The position numbers were made by a program, and so were the translations under genes. Below are positions 12,860 to 25,479 of a stretch of 64,000 nucleotides of DNA, piece by piece (position 1 is the stretch's first letter; each line of letters begins with the position of its first letter). This DNA comes from Letharia columbiana. Lineage: Eukaryota; Ascomycota; Lecanoromycetes; Lecanorales; Parmeliaceae. Under the pieces are notes generated by a model. It was not told the DNA's origin, made no database searches, and saw only the letters and a list, made by a program, of their open reading frames with translations. The DNA is taken from positions 248,001 to 312,000 of the forward strand of contig NW_023501038.1 of NCBI RefSeq assembly GCF_014066305.1. The letters are read 5' to 3'.

Positions 12860-13420
12860 TACTTAACTTTCTTAGTTAAAATATTAATTCTTTTTATTTC
12901 TAAAAAGAATAAAAGACTTTATTTTTATATTAATTATCGAGGTCTAAATATAATAACTATTAAAAATTAATATTCGCTATCTCTAATTATTAAGACTCTA
13001 AATCGCTTATATAATATTAAAGTCTTTATAAAGCTAGATCTTAAGAATATCTATTATTAAATTTAAATTAAAGAAGATAATAAGTAAAAAATAGCGTTTC
13101 GCAATTATTATAACTACTTTAAATATTTAATTATATCTTTTAAACTCGCTAATATATTAATAATTTTTTAAATATATATTAATAGAGCTCTTATAAGTCT
13201 AGTAGATATAATATATATAATATATTTAAATAATATTCTAATTTATAATACTAATTTAATAAAGTATTAGCGATATATTAAATAAGTATTTAAGCGTTTA
13301 CGCTAGTTCTAACTATATACTAATCTAAAGAAATATTAATTCTATATTAAATAAGTTAAGTTTCTAGAGTTTATTATATTTATTAAAAATATTATAATAA
13401 ATTAGAAATATATTACTATT
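12860..13420 (+). pseudogene. Gypsy-A1 reverse transcriptase (broken)
   Basis: The plus-strand frame reads ILFISKKNKRLYFYINYRGL at about 12886-12945 (normally ...FCIDYRGLN), then IKLDLKN (KLDLRNAY) and SFKLANILIIF (PFGLANAPATFQ). The active-site segment IYLNNILIY lies at 13222-13250. Both active-site aspartates are now asparagine, a GAY to AAY change on both codons. This is an unmistakable but dead Ty3/Gypsy RT. Confidence 0.9.
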
Positions 13421-13559
13421 ATTAAAAAGTAGTTAAAATTAAAAAATTATCGAGATATATAAGTCTTTTTAGACTTTATTAATTTCTATTAATAATTTAT
13501 CTATAGCTATTTTAGTATAATAGCGCTATTTATTAACTTACTTAAAGAAAATAAGAATA

Positions 13560-14200
13560 ATAAAAAATCTAAATTATTAGAGTAAATAGATAGCGCTAAG
13601 CTAGCGTTTTAATAGCTTCAAAATACTTTTATAATCGCGCTATTTCTATATTATTATAATTTAAATTTAAAGCTATATCTTAAAATCGACGCTTTTAACT
13701 TCGATATAAAGATTATACTTTTATAATTAAATAAAAATAATTATTAATAATTAGTAATATTCTAATCTAAAAAAATAATTTTTATAAAGTAAAATTATAA
13801 GATCTATAATTAAGAGCTACTCGCTATTATAGTATTTATAAAATAATAATATTACTATTTAGAAGATAATACGTTTTATATTAAGATTTTAATAAATTAT
13901 AATAATTTTAAGAGCTTTATAAAGTAGAAGAAATTAAACTTTAGATAAGCCCGTTAAGCGCTAAAGTTAGCTATTTATAACTTTAAGATTTTTTATTAAA
14001 TAGATAAATTAAATCTTATTAACTCGCTATCGCGACGTCTTAATTATAAAAAAAAATCGTTATTAAATATTAAACTTTTATTAATATTATAAAATAAGCT
14101 TATACTTTAAACTAGCGATAAGTAGTTATAAAGAAATAAAAAGCTTATAGCGGTTATAGCGCTTATATTTTATATTATTAGCGTCTAGATAATTATTTCT
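13560..14200 (+). pseudogene. Gypsy-A1 RNase H domain (broken)
   Basis: This lies directly after RT in the same orientation, with a KLAF*.LK-like entry at 13600-13620, an IILYYYNLNLKLYLKIDAFN-type block where LRHFDPE.....ETDAS is expected, and aromatic-rich blocks toward 13950. One acidic residue (IDAFN) is kept. Assignment rests on position between RT and integrase and on these motifs. Confidence 0.7.
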
Positions 14201-14379
14201 AAAAGAGAGCTTAAAGTTATATAAGAGATTACTTATAACGTATTTTAAAGATTAATAAAAATATTAATTTAAGATTTATAAGTTTATAATAATTAGATAA
14301 ACTCTTTTTAAACTAATATTAATAAGCTCGCGATTAAACGTTATATATATAATTAAATATAGATCTTAAATTTTAAGAA

Positions 14380-15600
14380 ACTATTAAGATATAATAATCG
14401 CCTTTATATTTTTAAAGATAAGATCTTAAGAAAAGAGCTTATTAATAAATATTATAATAATCTATTATCTAGATACTTTAGCGCTATAAAGATATATAAG
14501 CTACTTATCTATAAATATTATTAAAATAAAAATCTAAAGTAAATTATCGATTATATTAAGATATATAATATTTATTAGCGAATTAAAGCTTCGCGATATT
14601 ATTTATATAGCGAATTAAGCTTACTTTTTATCGTTATTAAGCTATAAAAGAAAATTTCTATAAACTTTATTATTAATTTACTAATAAATAAATATAAAAA
14701 TATTATTTATAATACTATTCTAGTTATAATAGATTAATTTATAAAAATAATAAGATATATTTTTATATCTACTATAATCGATATCGCTTAGCTAATAAAA
14801 GTATTTTATTCTAAAATAATATATCGCTATAATATATTAAATAATATTATTAATAATAGAGACTCTATATTTACTAATAGCTTCTAATTTATTATTTACT
14901 TTTATTTTAAAATTAAGCGATATCTAAATATCGCCTTTTATTTATAAACTAATAAATAGATTAAGCGATAAAATTAGATACTAAAATACTTCTTACGCGT
15001 ATTCGCTAACGATAAGTAAAATATTTAGATAAAATAACTATTAATAGTAGAGTTCGCTTATATAAATAATTAATATTTCTCTATCGAAACGATATTATTT
15101 TTTCTAATATATAAATATTATTCTAAAATTCGTTAGAAGATTAAGAATAACTTTATTAAGAGGAAGATATTCGCTATAAATAATAGAGTAAAGAAGTTAT
15201 AAGTATTAAGGAATAAGATAGTAGAGTGTCTTTATAGCGCGATTACGACTTAATCTAAATATTATAATAAAATATATTAATCTTAAAGCTATAAGATAAA
15301 TAATTTAATAATATTAATAATTAAGAATTTAAAGTAGAAACGCTTAAATAAGAAGTTATCTTATAAATTTATAAGATTATTTTAAATTATAGATAAGATA
15401 AAGACGTAGATATATTATCTACTTCTATTCTCGATATATAGAATTTATAATATCTTTTATATATCGTTATTTAAGTTTTATTATCTTCGCGATTATAATA
15501 ATATAGCGAAAGCCTTTATATAGACCTTCGATCTTATTAATAATAATAAGCTTTAGAAAATTAAAGAAATTATTAATAAGATTAAATATAAGAAAGGCGT
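14380..15600 (+). pseudogene. Gypsy-A1 integrase (broken)
   Basis: An H2C2 zinc-binding region is readable at about 14440-14600 (LLSRYFSAIKIYKLL, where the histidines are lost). It is followed by a catalytic core: first acidic residue in IID*FIK at 14732, second now asparagine in NNRDSIFTNSF near 14860, and the glutamate now lysine at about 14963 (IKR after a TN block). A C-terminal tail extends toward 15600. It matches 51604-52280 in copy A3, inverted. Confidence 0.85.
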
Positions 15601-15825
15601 TTAATATAAAGTTAAATAAACTAATTAAGATAAAGAGTATAATTAATAGCTATTAGATAATAAACTTATTAATATTAGCGAGCTAATTTAAGTCTATAAG
15701 TAAGCGAATAATAAGTAAAAGTATTAAATAATAAATAATAAGTCTCTTATTACTAAAGAGTTTAATTAATTATATAAATTAATAACGAGTAAGCGAAGGC
15801 GATAAAATAAGATATAATTATCGAT

Positions 15826-16740
15826 TAGATTAGATATATTTCTAGATAATATTTATACTACGCGTATACTCCTCTATACTTACTACTATTAAGATATAAA
15901 TTAATAAAATAATTATATTATTTAGCTATCTATTAAACTCTACTATAAAAAAAATTTATTATATTAAAATATATACTATTAATATAAATATATTTTTACT
16001 TAAAGTAACTATTAAAGAACTATCTAAAGACTTTACGCTAGCGCTACTATTAAAAAAAGATTACTATTTAAATATTCTTCGCTATCTTAGCGTTAGATTT
16101 CGAGTTAAATTTATTAACTTAATTCTTTAATAAGAAGATAATTAAAGTATAATCTTCGAGTTAATATCTATCGACGTTTATTATATATTAATAAAGGCTC
16201 TTAAGCTTCTTCTTTAATAACTTATTTATTTTCTCTAATTTCTTTATATACTTATATATCGCTATAAGCTAGTCTTAAAAATCTATAATTATAATAGAGA
16301 TAATCGAAGTTATCGCTATTATATATCTCTATAACTTATATTATTAAGTAATCTTCTTATCGAGCTTAGCTCGTTAATAAGATAGCTTTTAAGATTATTT
16401 AGCGCGGCGATAGCGCTATATTAATTTCTTTATTTATATTTAAAGATATAGAGAGATTTTAATATAGCGATTAATATCGCGCCTTTCGACTTTATAATTA
16501 TTATAGAAGAGAGACTTATTTTAAATATATAAATCGTTATCTTAATAAAAGTAAGTTCTATATAATAAATTAGATATTAGAACTTATTAATAATTATATA
16601 TATAAAGCGATAATAATAGAAATAGTTAAGAGTTAGTAATTACGCCTATAAGATAACTATATACTTACTATTAAAGTTATTATTATTATTAAAAAAGAAT
16701 ATTATAAAATTATTAGTCTACGTATTAACGCGATTAATAA
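15826..16740 (-). pseudogene. Antisense accessory frame in Gypsy-A1 (unknown function)
   Basis: On the strand opposite to pol, between integrase and 3' LTR, one frame stays coherent for about 300 codons, with stops almost only at probable glutamine codons. It contains a lysine/leucine-rich probable coiled coil (KKLEKINKLLKKKLKSL, about 16210-16300), then YTLIIF and FFNSYFK blocks. The same frame is in copy A3 at about 36340-37253 with the same residues. Start not defined. I recognise no domain. It would be transcribed convergently with gag-pol. Confidence 0.5.
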
Positions 16741-17544
16741 TAATAAAATATTTACGATAAAGAGAAGTAGATTATTAGTATAATGAGATATACTATACTT
16801 ATATTAGTATTAATATTAATATTATAGTATTAAAATAAGTACTTATAAGAGAGATATTAGAAGTTATAAAGAATAAAAATAAATAATTCGAAAGGGGTTT
16901 TTATATTCTCTATTATAGCGCTATTACTAGCGAATAATATTTAATAATATAGATAATAGCGACGTAATAATATTTCGCTATTATCTATAGAATCGCGTTA
17001 TCTAACTATTATTATTATTTCTACTATTATTATTAATTAATAATTAAAGATATTATCGCGAACGCGTCGCTCTATTAATTACTTTCTTCGAATTTCTATA
17101 ATAAAGATTATTACTATATTACTTCGCTATAGATATAATACGCTATAAGAATAACGTTATTTATAAAGAAACTCTTCTTCCTCCTTTATCTATTAGATTT
17201 TTAAGATTTTATTATAAGTTTTTAAATCTAATATTATTCGCTATAGAGGCTATTAACTAGCGCTATAAGAACGTTAATATTAAGCGCGTTAGCTTATTAT
17301 AGATTACTATTAACTAATATTATAAAAGTAATATTATTCTCGAAGATAATATTAATATTATTATATAATATATTAGTTACGCGCTTATAACGCGTAAGAG
17401 TTAATTCTATTATATTATCGAAATAATATTATAATCTTAATAAATTAACTCTTTTCTCTTATTTCTCTATTAGAGTTTAAAGATTTTTTAATAAATATTC
17501 TATTTTTACTTAAGCGTCTAAGAATTAGAGTTTAAAAGAAAAAG

Positions 17545-17739
17545 TAATTATTAGATCTAATACGTTATAGACCTTAACGCTACTTACGCTAAAGCGCCGA
17601 TATTATATATTCTATATTAGAGTTTCTTTTAAGATCTAGTTTTAATAATATATCTTATATACTTAGAGACTTAACGAATATAGATCTACTTCGTATATCT
17701 CGAAGTTTTAATATTTCTTAGAGATTAATTCTACTATTA
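17545..17739 (+). repeat. Gypsy-A1 3' LTR, truncated
   Basis: A purine-rich tract (AAAAGAAAAAG, ending at 17544) precedes it, as a polypurine tract should. The LTR aligns with 10701-10905 and stops within GAGATTAATTCTACTATTA. After that the sequence matches hAT copy 2 near 60776. Confidence 0.85.
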
Positions 17740-17916
17740 GAAGATTTATATCTAGATATTTATTAATTATATATTAGAATTTACTTACTTTAAATTTTAG
17801 ATATAAATATCTTTACTCTTAAGATAAGATAAAGAAGCTATAGATTTAGAATTAAATATTACTAAGAATCGCCTACTATTTTCTATCGTATTTTAGCTAT
17901 TTATAATTATTAATAT

Positions 17917-18450
17917 ACTTATTAATAAGAAAGATATACTATTATTATACGAATTTAATTACGATATTAATAATAATTATAAAAACTAAAGCTATCGAAT
18001 ATAGAGATACTCGTTAATAAGAAAGGCGTATTATTACTATATAAATTTAATCGCGATATTAATAGTAATTATAAAAACTAAAGCTATCGAATATAGAGAT
18101 ACCCGCTAATAAGAAAGGTATACTATTATTATACGAATTTAATCGCGATATTAATAATAACTATAGAAATTAAAGCTATTAAATATAGAAATACTCGCTA
18201 ATAAGAAAGGCGTACTATTACTATACGAATTTAGTCGCGATATTAATAATAATTATAAGAATTAAAGCTATCGAATATAGAGATACTCGCTAATAAGAAA
18301 GATATACTATTACTATATAAATTTAATCGCGATATTAATAGTAATTATAGAAACTAAAGCTATCGAATATAAAGATACTCGCTAATAAAAAAGGCGTATT
18401 ATTATTATATAAATTTAATAAAAATTAAAGCTATCGAATATAAGAATATA
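17917..18450. repeat. 92-bp minisatellite in the giant hAT, copy 1
   Basis: The units begin at 17917, 18009, 18101, 18193, 18285 and 18377, exactly 92 bases apart. The last is shortened internally. Each unit contains CTAATAAGAAAGGCGTA and AATTTAATCGCGATATTAAT. The period is not a multiple of three, so it is unlikely to be coding. hAT copy 2 has only four units. Confidence 0.95.
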
Positions 18451-20950
18451 ATCTTTAATTTAATATAGATTTTAGAATAAGAAGCCTCTTTTATTAGAGT
18501 AATAGCATTTTTATAAGCGTATATCTATATTTAAATCGATTTAAGAAATTTTATTCTATAAATATAAAATATATAAAGTTATTAGATTAAGTATAATAGT
18601 TAAATATTATTAATTAAACGTAATAAGTAGAATAATAATTAGAATATCTTATTCTTAATTTAGAATAGTTTTTCTTTTATTTATTATATATTTTCTTTTT
18701 ATAAAAACTACGTCTAGACTTTAATAATACTATATTATTATTTATAAATTTATATCTTATCGTAATTATTTAAAAAGCTATATATCTTTTAATTATAAAG
18801 TAATTCTTTTTATATAAAATATATATAATTAAGCCGCTAGATATTAGTTAATAATTTTCTTTATTTATAATTATTAAAGAATAAGTTATATTATTAAAAT
18901 TACTCGCTAATTTTATCTCTATAGTTTCTTAAAGTGCGTTTAATATAAAGAATTAAATTCGAAGCGAACTAATCGAATTTAAAGTTATATAAATTAAGAT
19001 CTTCTTTATTACTTAAGTAAATATAATTTAAAAAATAATTAAATTCGTTAATCTCTATAGTTTATAGATTTTTTTTAATATATAAGTTTTAAAGTCTAAT
19101 TAGTAATAATCTAATTAGCGTATATAATTAATTTATTATCTAATTTAGATATATATAATTAATATAATTACGCACTTTTTTTATTTATAATTATACTTTT
19201 TAAACTTTACATATAATCTTCTAATTTTTATCTTCGCGAAGTCTTATTTTTATTTCGCTTTAATAATTTAAATAAGTCTAAATTAATAGTTAATAAATTA
19301 TTAAGAATTTTTTAAGCTTTCGCGATTATTAAATTAATAGCTTTAATAAGTAATAATATTATATATTAATAAATTATACTTAGTATTATAATTAGTTATT
19401 ATATTAAGAGATATAGCGCTATTAAATATATACTTACTTTATAAAAATAATATTATTAATTTAATTTAACTATAGAATATAGAGAAAATAATTTTATTTT
19501 TTTTAGATATAGATAGTATCGTAATAAACAAGCGTATTATAATATAAATACTATAATAATAAAAAGAATTTTTAAGAAAAAAGAGAATAAATTAGAAAAG
19601 AATAATATTAAGTATTTATTATTAAGCTAATTAATATTATATAATTAAAATCTTATTAAAATAAAATACTATTTAAAGATAGATTAAGTCTAAATATTAA
19701 TTAGAAAACTAATTAGAAAAAGAGATTAATTTTTTTTTATTAATATATATTATAGAGCTATATATAAGCGCTTCTTTCTATATTTTAAATATACTTTAAA
19801 TATCTATAACTATATATATATACCTCCTCTTATATTTTATATATATTTTATATATTTTGATATTCTTTATATACGCGATATATTTATTAAAGATAATTTT
19901 ATTAATTTAATTAATTTCTATTTAATCTTACATTTATTAGTTATAAGAAGAGCTCTTTATTCTAATATTATAACTTTATTAATTTATTATTCTTAGATAT
20001 TAGATCGCGTATAGCTTATAATTAATCTACTTACTTTCTTCTCTTCTTTTATTATAAAGATAGAAAGAGATATTATTTCTTTTTCGCCTTCGTCTATAAC
20101 GAATTAATTATTATTTTTATAAGATTAAAGATATCGACTTAAAGATAATATCGCTTAATTAAAAGTAGAGAACGCGATACTCTAATATTTTAATACTCGA
20201 GTAAAAGATATTATAATATTACTTAAATAAGAGAGAGTTATATTAATAAAAAAGATATTAATATTTAAGAATAATCTTAACGCGGATAAAAAGTTTAATT
20301 TTTATATATAAAAGATTTAGATAATAACTAGTTTAGCTAATTAAATTATTAAAGCGCTTAAATTAGATTTTAATTCTATATTAATATCTAATAAAATAAA
20401 TTTAATAATTCTAAAATATTAATATACGTTTTTATTAATATAGTTAGTAATTAGAATATTAATTAAAAAGATATAATTTTTAATTCTAATATTTAAAATA
20501 GTATAATCAATAAATAAGTACTAGTATTAAAGTAAATAAAGTATATATTATATTAAGTAGAAAAGCGTTAATAGCTAGACTAATTAGAGTTTTAAATTAA
20601 TAAAATTAAATATTAATTCTATATTAGTGTTATTATATACTTTTAAATATATAATTATTAATTATAACACTAATTAGAAAAGATTAATCTTTAATTTAAA
20701 ATATCGAGAATAATATAGCGATATATTATTAAAGTAATATAAATTATTAAAGTAATATAAGTTATTAAAGTAATATAAGTTTCTATTATAGCGAGAAGAT
20801 AGAATTTATATATTAAATATTAATTTCGTTTTATTTTTAATATTTTATTTATTTATATATCTCTTTTAATTTCTCTTTAAATATCTTAATTTTAAGATAT
20901 TAACTAAATCTTTATTTAGCGTAAACTCGACTTTCTTAATTAACGATATT
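18451..20950. other. Unassigned hAT cargo between minisatellite and transposase
   Basis: The region is colinear with 61316-63800 in hAT copy 2 and heavily RIP-mutated. Some minus-strand stretches around 18650-19270 and plus-strand stretches around 20280-20600 look protein-like, but no motif is recognisable. A short triplication of TTATTAAAGTAATATAA-type units is near 20725-20785. No RNA gene seen. Confidence 0.5.
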
Positions 20951-23000
20951 TAGTATAAAATATTAATAAGTATATTTCGATATAAAGATAGTAATAAATC
21001 TTACTTTCTTTTTAATATTAATAATAAAAAATAATAAATATAGTAATAAATAAAGATAGTATAAGTTATATAGAATTAGTTTAAATCTAATAATAATCGT
21101 TAACCTATTTATTAGAGCTTAGAAATTAAGAAATTCTAGAAGTAAATATAATTTAACGAATATACGCTTATTAATTTCGAGGAGCTATATATTATTTATT
21201 ATTACTATAATAAGATTTTAATTTATCTATTTATAGATTATAAAATAAGCGATATAATAATATATATTAAGTTTAAGAGATATATTAAAAAATCTAATTT
21301 AAGTAATTTATAATAAACGAATTTAATTAATAATTATAAAAATTAGATATATTTCTAAATTAGATAATATAGATTATTAATAAATAAAATAATAAATAGA
21401 ATATCTAACTTACTATTTACTCTAGAAAAAATAATATTAAAATTCTCTTATAATATTAGAAGATCGAAAGCTTATACGCGAAGACTTTCTAAAATAATTT
21501 TATCGCTAAATTATAAATATTAATATTTTATTTATAATCGCTAATAATTTTAAAATACTACGATTTTTATACTATCTTAATCTTAATATATAATTAAAAT
21601 CGATATTTATTATAAAGAATCGATTAATAAGAAAAGCTATAGAGCTAGAGATAGAATTATTAAAGAATTTATTAATCAATAATATTAAAGTCTCTCTAGT
21701 TTTAAATTATTAATTATCTTATAATCGCTAATTATTTATAATAATTCTAATCTTTTTTATTAATATTAATTAATAATAATACGAGATTCTTATAGACTTT
21801 AAGTATATCGAAGATAAATATATTAGTTAAAAACTTATAAATATTATTAATTTAATTCTTATAAAATATAAGATCTAGAATTATATATTTAAATTTATAA
21901 TTAATAACGTTAATAATAATAGTATACTCTTTAAAGATTTAATTACTTATCTTTCTATTTTTATAATAAAAAACCTACTTAATATTAAAGAATTTAAGTT
22001 TTTAAATTATTTATAATATATTCTCTATATAGCGTATATTATTTAATTAATCTTAAAAAAACTTCTAGATAATATTAAAATTATTTTAATAAATAAGAAA
22101 TTCTAGAGAAGCTAAGATAATAAAGAAAATAAGAATTAAGTTTAAATAAGTATAGTTAATCTATCGATAACTCTAATAAAAATATAATATTTCTTATTAT
22201 TATTCTAATTATTATATTATTAATTATATTAAAATTTAAAAAATTATTATATATATTAATGCTAGCGGCTAGTATAAAGAGATCTTTTTTATATTATAAA
22301 TTAAACGACTTTAAAATAAAAATATTTTAATATTAAACGAATATTAATCTTCTAAAAAGAAGTAATATTATTAAAAACGCTCTTTTAAGCTCTTTTAGAA
22401 TATTAAGACTCGCTAAGATTTAACTTATTAGATATTAATTCGCGCTCTACTTCTTTATATTAATATTATACACTTTTTAAAAAATAGATTAACTACTTAC
22501 TTAAGATTAAATAATAAAAAATAATTATAAATAAAAACTATAATTTAAACGTCTAAATAATTTTTAATTAATTTCTAATAGATTTAATATTTAATTTAGC
22601 TTATTAAGTCTTTTTATAAATTTATAAAATTAATAAATAAAGAAAAGAAGATTATAATTTATTATATTTTTAATATTTATAATTATCTATTTAACTATAT
22701 AAATAAAAAGCTCGAAAAATTAAGAAGAAAGAGAATTCTTTAAAAAAAAAACTTTTTAAAGCTTTTAAAATAGCTTGCGAGAAATTAACTATCTATTATA
22801 ATCGAATTTAATTAAATTTAAATTATTTATATAGATAAGCTATACTTTTATATCTAAGTTATAATAATATAAAGTTAAAGAAATTAAATTAAAAGATTAA
22901 TATTAAGAAGAAGTTATAGATAAAGATCTACTAAAAAGCGCTTAAAAGAATATTTTAAAATTATTAAAATATTAATATAAATAGTTAATTATAAAGAGCT
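20950..23000 (+). pseudogene. hAT transposase of giant hAT copy 1 (broken)
   Basis: The plus-strand frame shows the hAT RNase H-like core in order. There is a DIYYKESIN...RIIKEFI segment near 21600-21680. Next is the degenerate DCWTSP region, then YEILIDFKYIEDKYIS near 21780-21830 (family: .EILLGFEHIEGEHTG). The segment IINNVNNNSILFKDL follows at 21900-21945 (family: TTDNASNN). Then comes YIAYII*LILKKLLDNIKI at 22021-22080 (family: CFAHVIQL.LK). A helical middle region, YLFNYINKKLEKLRRK, is near 22690. Stops are mostly at CAA/CAG-derived positions. The acidic residue of TTDNA is now asparagine, so the protein is dead. It is the expected mobiliser of this element. Confidence 0.8.
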
Positions 23001-24080
23001 AAGCGAATAAATTAATTAAATAAAAATACGCTTAATTAAGTAATAAAATCTAAGATTAAAAATTTAAATAATAAGAATAAATATAATTAGCTTTAGTAAT
23101 ATAAATAAAATAATAAATCTTCTAATTATTATTTTAGTTATAATCTTATCTCTAACTTTTATAAAGCTTCTTTTAATAATCTAATAAACCTTTTAATTTT
23201 AAAGTAATAAAAAAATTAAAATCTAAATATATTATAATTACTTAAATAGCTTATAATATTTTTTATTCTTTCGTAGAGGCTATTATATATAAGCGATACT
23301 TTTTAATAACTAAAAGATATTATAATACTTAAAAATATTATTTATTAATAATATTTTATACTTTAATAATAATTCTTTATATAAAATATTAAGAAAATAA
23401 GCTTAAATAGACTAGATTTAATCTTAAAGAAGATCTTAATATATCGAATTAGATTAAAAGAGTTAATAATACTTTATATAAAAACTTAGTTAACGTTTAT
23501 AATAATTATATTAATAAAGATAATAAGCTTATAAAAAGTACTTTAATAAGTTTAATATTTATAAATTTATTAAGATATATTATTAATACTTTATAATATA
23601 TAGAGGAATAATTAATAAGTTTATAGTTAGAGAGAGTTAGTAATAATAAATCTAATCTTAATAAAGAAATCTAAAATAACTTAAAAAGCGAATTTATTTA
23701 TAAATAATTAATAAGTTTAATTAAATAAAGATAGACTTAAGATACTTAAAAGAATCGCGATAAAGTAAAATAGAATAGAAATAAAGAATTCGAGAGAAAA
23801 ATAAATATAAAGTTTATTAAGCTTATCTAACGCGTTAAGATAAATATATAAATAAAAATAATTATAGAATTTTATTCTTATAATATTTAAAGATTTAAAA
23901 TTTAGAATATTCTTTTATATTATAATTTTAAAAAGAAGAATAGAGACGCTTATAGTTTTAATTATTATTCTAATTATTACTATTAATAAGAAGATAAATA
24001 GCTATATTAAATTACTCTTTATATTCCCTCTCTCTTAATAAAGAAGAATAAATATATTCTATATATCTTAGTCGAATTAT
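23001..24080 (+). pseudogene. Degenerate downstream frame in giant hAT copy 1 (unrecognised)
   Basis: The plus strand continues with a protein-like frame that is rich in charged residues (for example KNRDKVK*NRNKEFERKINI near 23750-23810). It may be the transposase C-terminus or a separate second protein. The usual hAT dimerisation signature is not readable. Compositionally it resembles a real, glutamine-rich protein after RIP. Confidence 0.4.
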
Positions 24081-24086
24081 TCTATA

Positions 24087-24300
24087 AATATAGAAATCTC
24101 AATCGAGATATTTTATATATATATTATTTTATAATATAATATTATAAATATATTATATCGTAAAATATCTCGCTAAGATCCCGAACCTATACTAGAAAAA
24201 TGAAATAATATTCGACTCTATTTATATTATATTCGAATACGATATAATATTACTTAATATGAAATATCCTATGAAATATACTATATCTTTTCGGCTAGTA
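24087..24300 (-). repeat. Right terminal inverted repeat of giant hAT copy 1
   Basis: It ends CTTTTCGGCTAGTA, the reverse complement of the left TACTAGTCGAAAAG apart from one C/T change. Inner blocks match the left end as described there. It is followed by the 8-bp duplication AATATAAC (24301-24308). Confidence 0.8.
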
Positions 24301-24541
24301 AATATAACTACGATAGATAAAAAGATATTAATACTATTAGATATAAGAAAAAAGCGTTTATATTTAAATTTATTAAGATAAAAATAAATAAAGAATATTC
24401 GAGTTTTCCCGCCTTTTTAATTTTTTAATTTATTATCTTTATTCTTTAAATAAAGCTTATATTATTCGTTTATATATTTAAAATTTAATATATAAGATCT
24501 TTTATTATCTTTATTTTAATATATCTATAATTTTAAATATA
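24301..24541. other. hAT right duplication and short unassigned flank
   Basis: Positions 24301-24308 are the right target duplication. The rest, up to the Helitron start, is AT-rich and matches nothing else I can place in the window. It is not the Gypsy-A sequence found on the other side of X1, so X1 did not simply drop into Gypsy-A2, or the junction was rearranged. Confidence 0.5.
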
Positions 24542-25479
24542 TTAATATATATAATAGAATAAGATAGGGCTAAGCTATAAAATCTTAAATTTATATATAT
24601 AGTTAATTATAAATTTAGAGTTATTACGCTCTTTAGTTAGACTAGCTAAATTAGCTCGCTAGCTCTCTCAAGAGCCCGTTTAACTATTATCTAAAAATTT
24701 ATATTTTTATATATTTTAACTTTATTATACTAATTTTAAGAATATAGACTTTAAAACGAGGCTAGTAGATTTTTAATATATATAGATTATATATACGATT
24801 TTATTTAATAGTTATATTTCGACTAATTTAGTTAAACGCTAAATATTACTAAGATCTTTCTTTATAATAAGATTTATATAATAGATATCTATTAGTCTTT
24901 AATATAAATAATTTATTATCTCTATTATCTCTTACTAATATTCTTATTAAAGTAAACGCTTTTAATAATTCTCTTATTAATTTTAAAGTATTAGAAGAGA
25001 TACTAGTCTAAGTAGATAGACTATAATAAGTTAATAAGATTCTTAAATAAACTACTATTATAAAGGCTAAACTATATTATAAAATAAAATAATAATATAA
25101 AAACGATAAACGCTCGAATATAGATTTTAAATTCGAAGATATAAATATATATATTAGCTACTATATAGATTATAATAATTATAAGATAGTAAGTTAAATA
25201 AAGTTAGATATAGAGAAAGATAACTTTATATAAGACTAAATAAACTCTCTATTATTATCTTCGCTATAAATTAAATAACTAGAACTTTAATAAGAGAATT
25301 ATATTTTATATAATCGATAACGATTAATAAGAAGTCTAAATTAAGATATAAGAAGACTATCTTATTAATAATTCTTCGCTAATATCTTATAAAAGAATAA
25401 GCTTATAAAAGAGCTTCGTTAAACTCCTCTCTTATATATTAAAGAGTTTAATACTTATTCTATTAGACGAATAGTAATA

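Larger units (their letters stand above)
10701..17739 (+). mobile_element. Gypsy-A1: Ty3/Gypsy retrotransposon nested in the giant hAT
   Basis: Two direct LTRs (10701-10974, and 17545-17739 truncated) enclose, on the plus strand, gag with a CCHC knuckle, RT, RNase H and integrase in Ty3/Gypsy order. About 1.7 kb follows between integrase and 3' LTR, containing an antisense frame. RIP has closed every frame. Both outer edges are damaged: the 5' LTR lacks its first bases and the 3' LTR lacks about 80-90. No target duplication can be read. Two further copies of the family (A2, A3) lie in the window on the minus strand. Confidence 0.9.
5957..24300 (+). mobile_element. Giant hAT-superfamily transposon, copy 1 (with nested Gypsy-A)
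   Basis: The termini are inverted copies. The left end begins TACTAGTCGAAAAGATATA and the right end, reverse-complemented, begins TACTAGCCGAAAAGATATA. Similarity continues imperfectly for about 215 bases, including a shared ATCTTAGCGA...TTTACGATATAATATA-like block. An 8-bp duplication flanks it, and a degenerate hAT transposase lies in the right third. The span is 18.3 kb, or about 11.3 kb without the Gypsy-A insertion, well above the 2.5-5 kb of ordinary hAT elements. The extra length is a 2.58-kb tandem duplication, a 92-bp minisatellite and unidentified sequence. A second copy starts at 55217 with the same terminus, so this whole assemblage moved as a unit. Confidence 0.85.

Noticed and set aside
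17917..18450. CRISPR array
   Set aside because: The 92-bp units are contiguous tandem repeats without unique spacers, inside a eukaryotic transposon.
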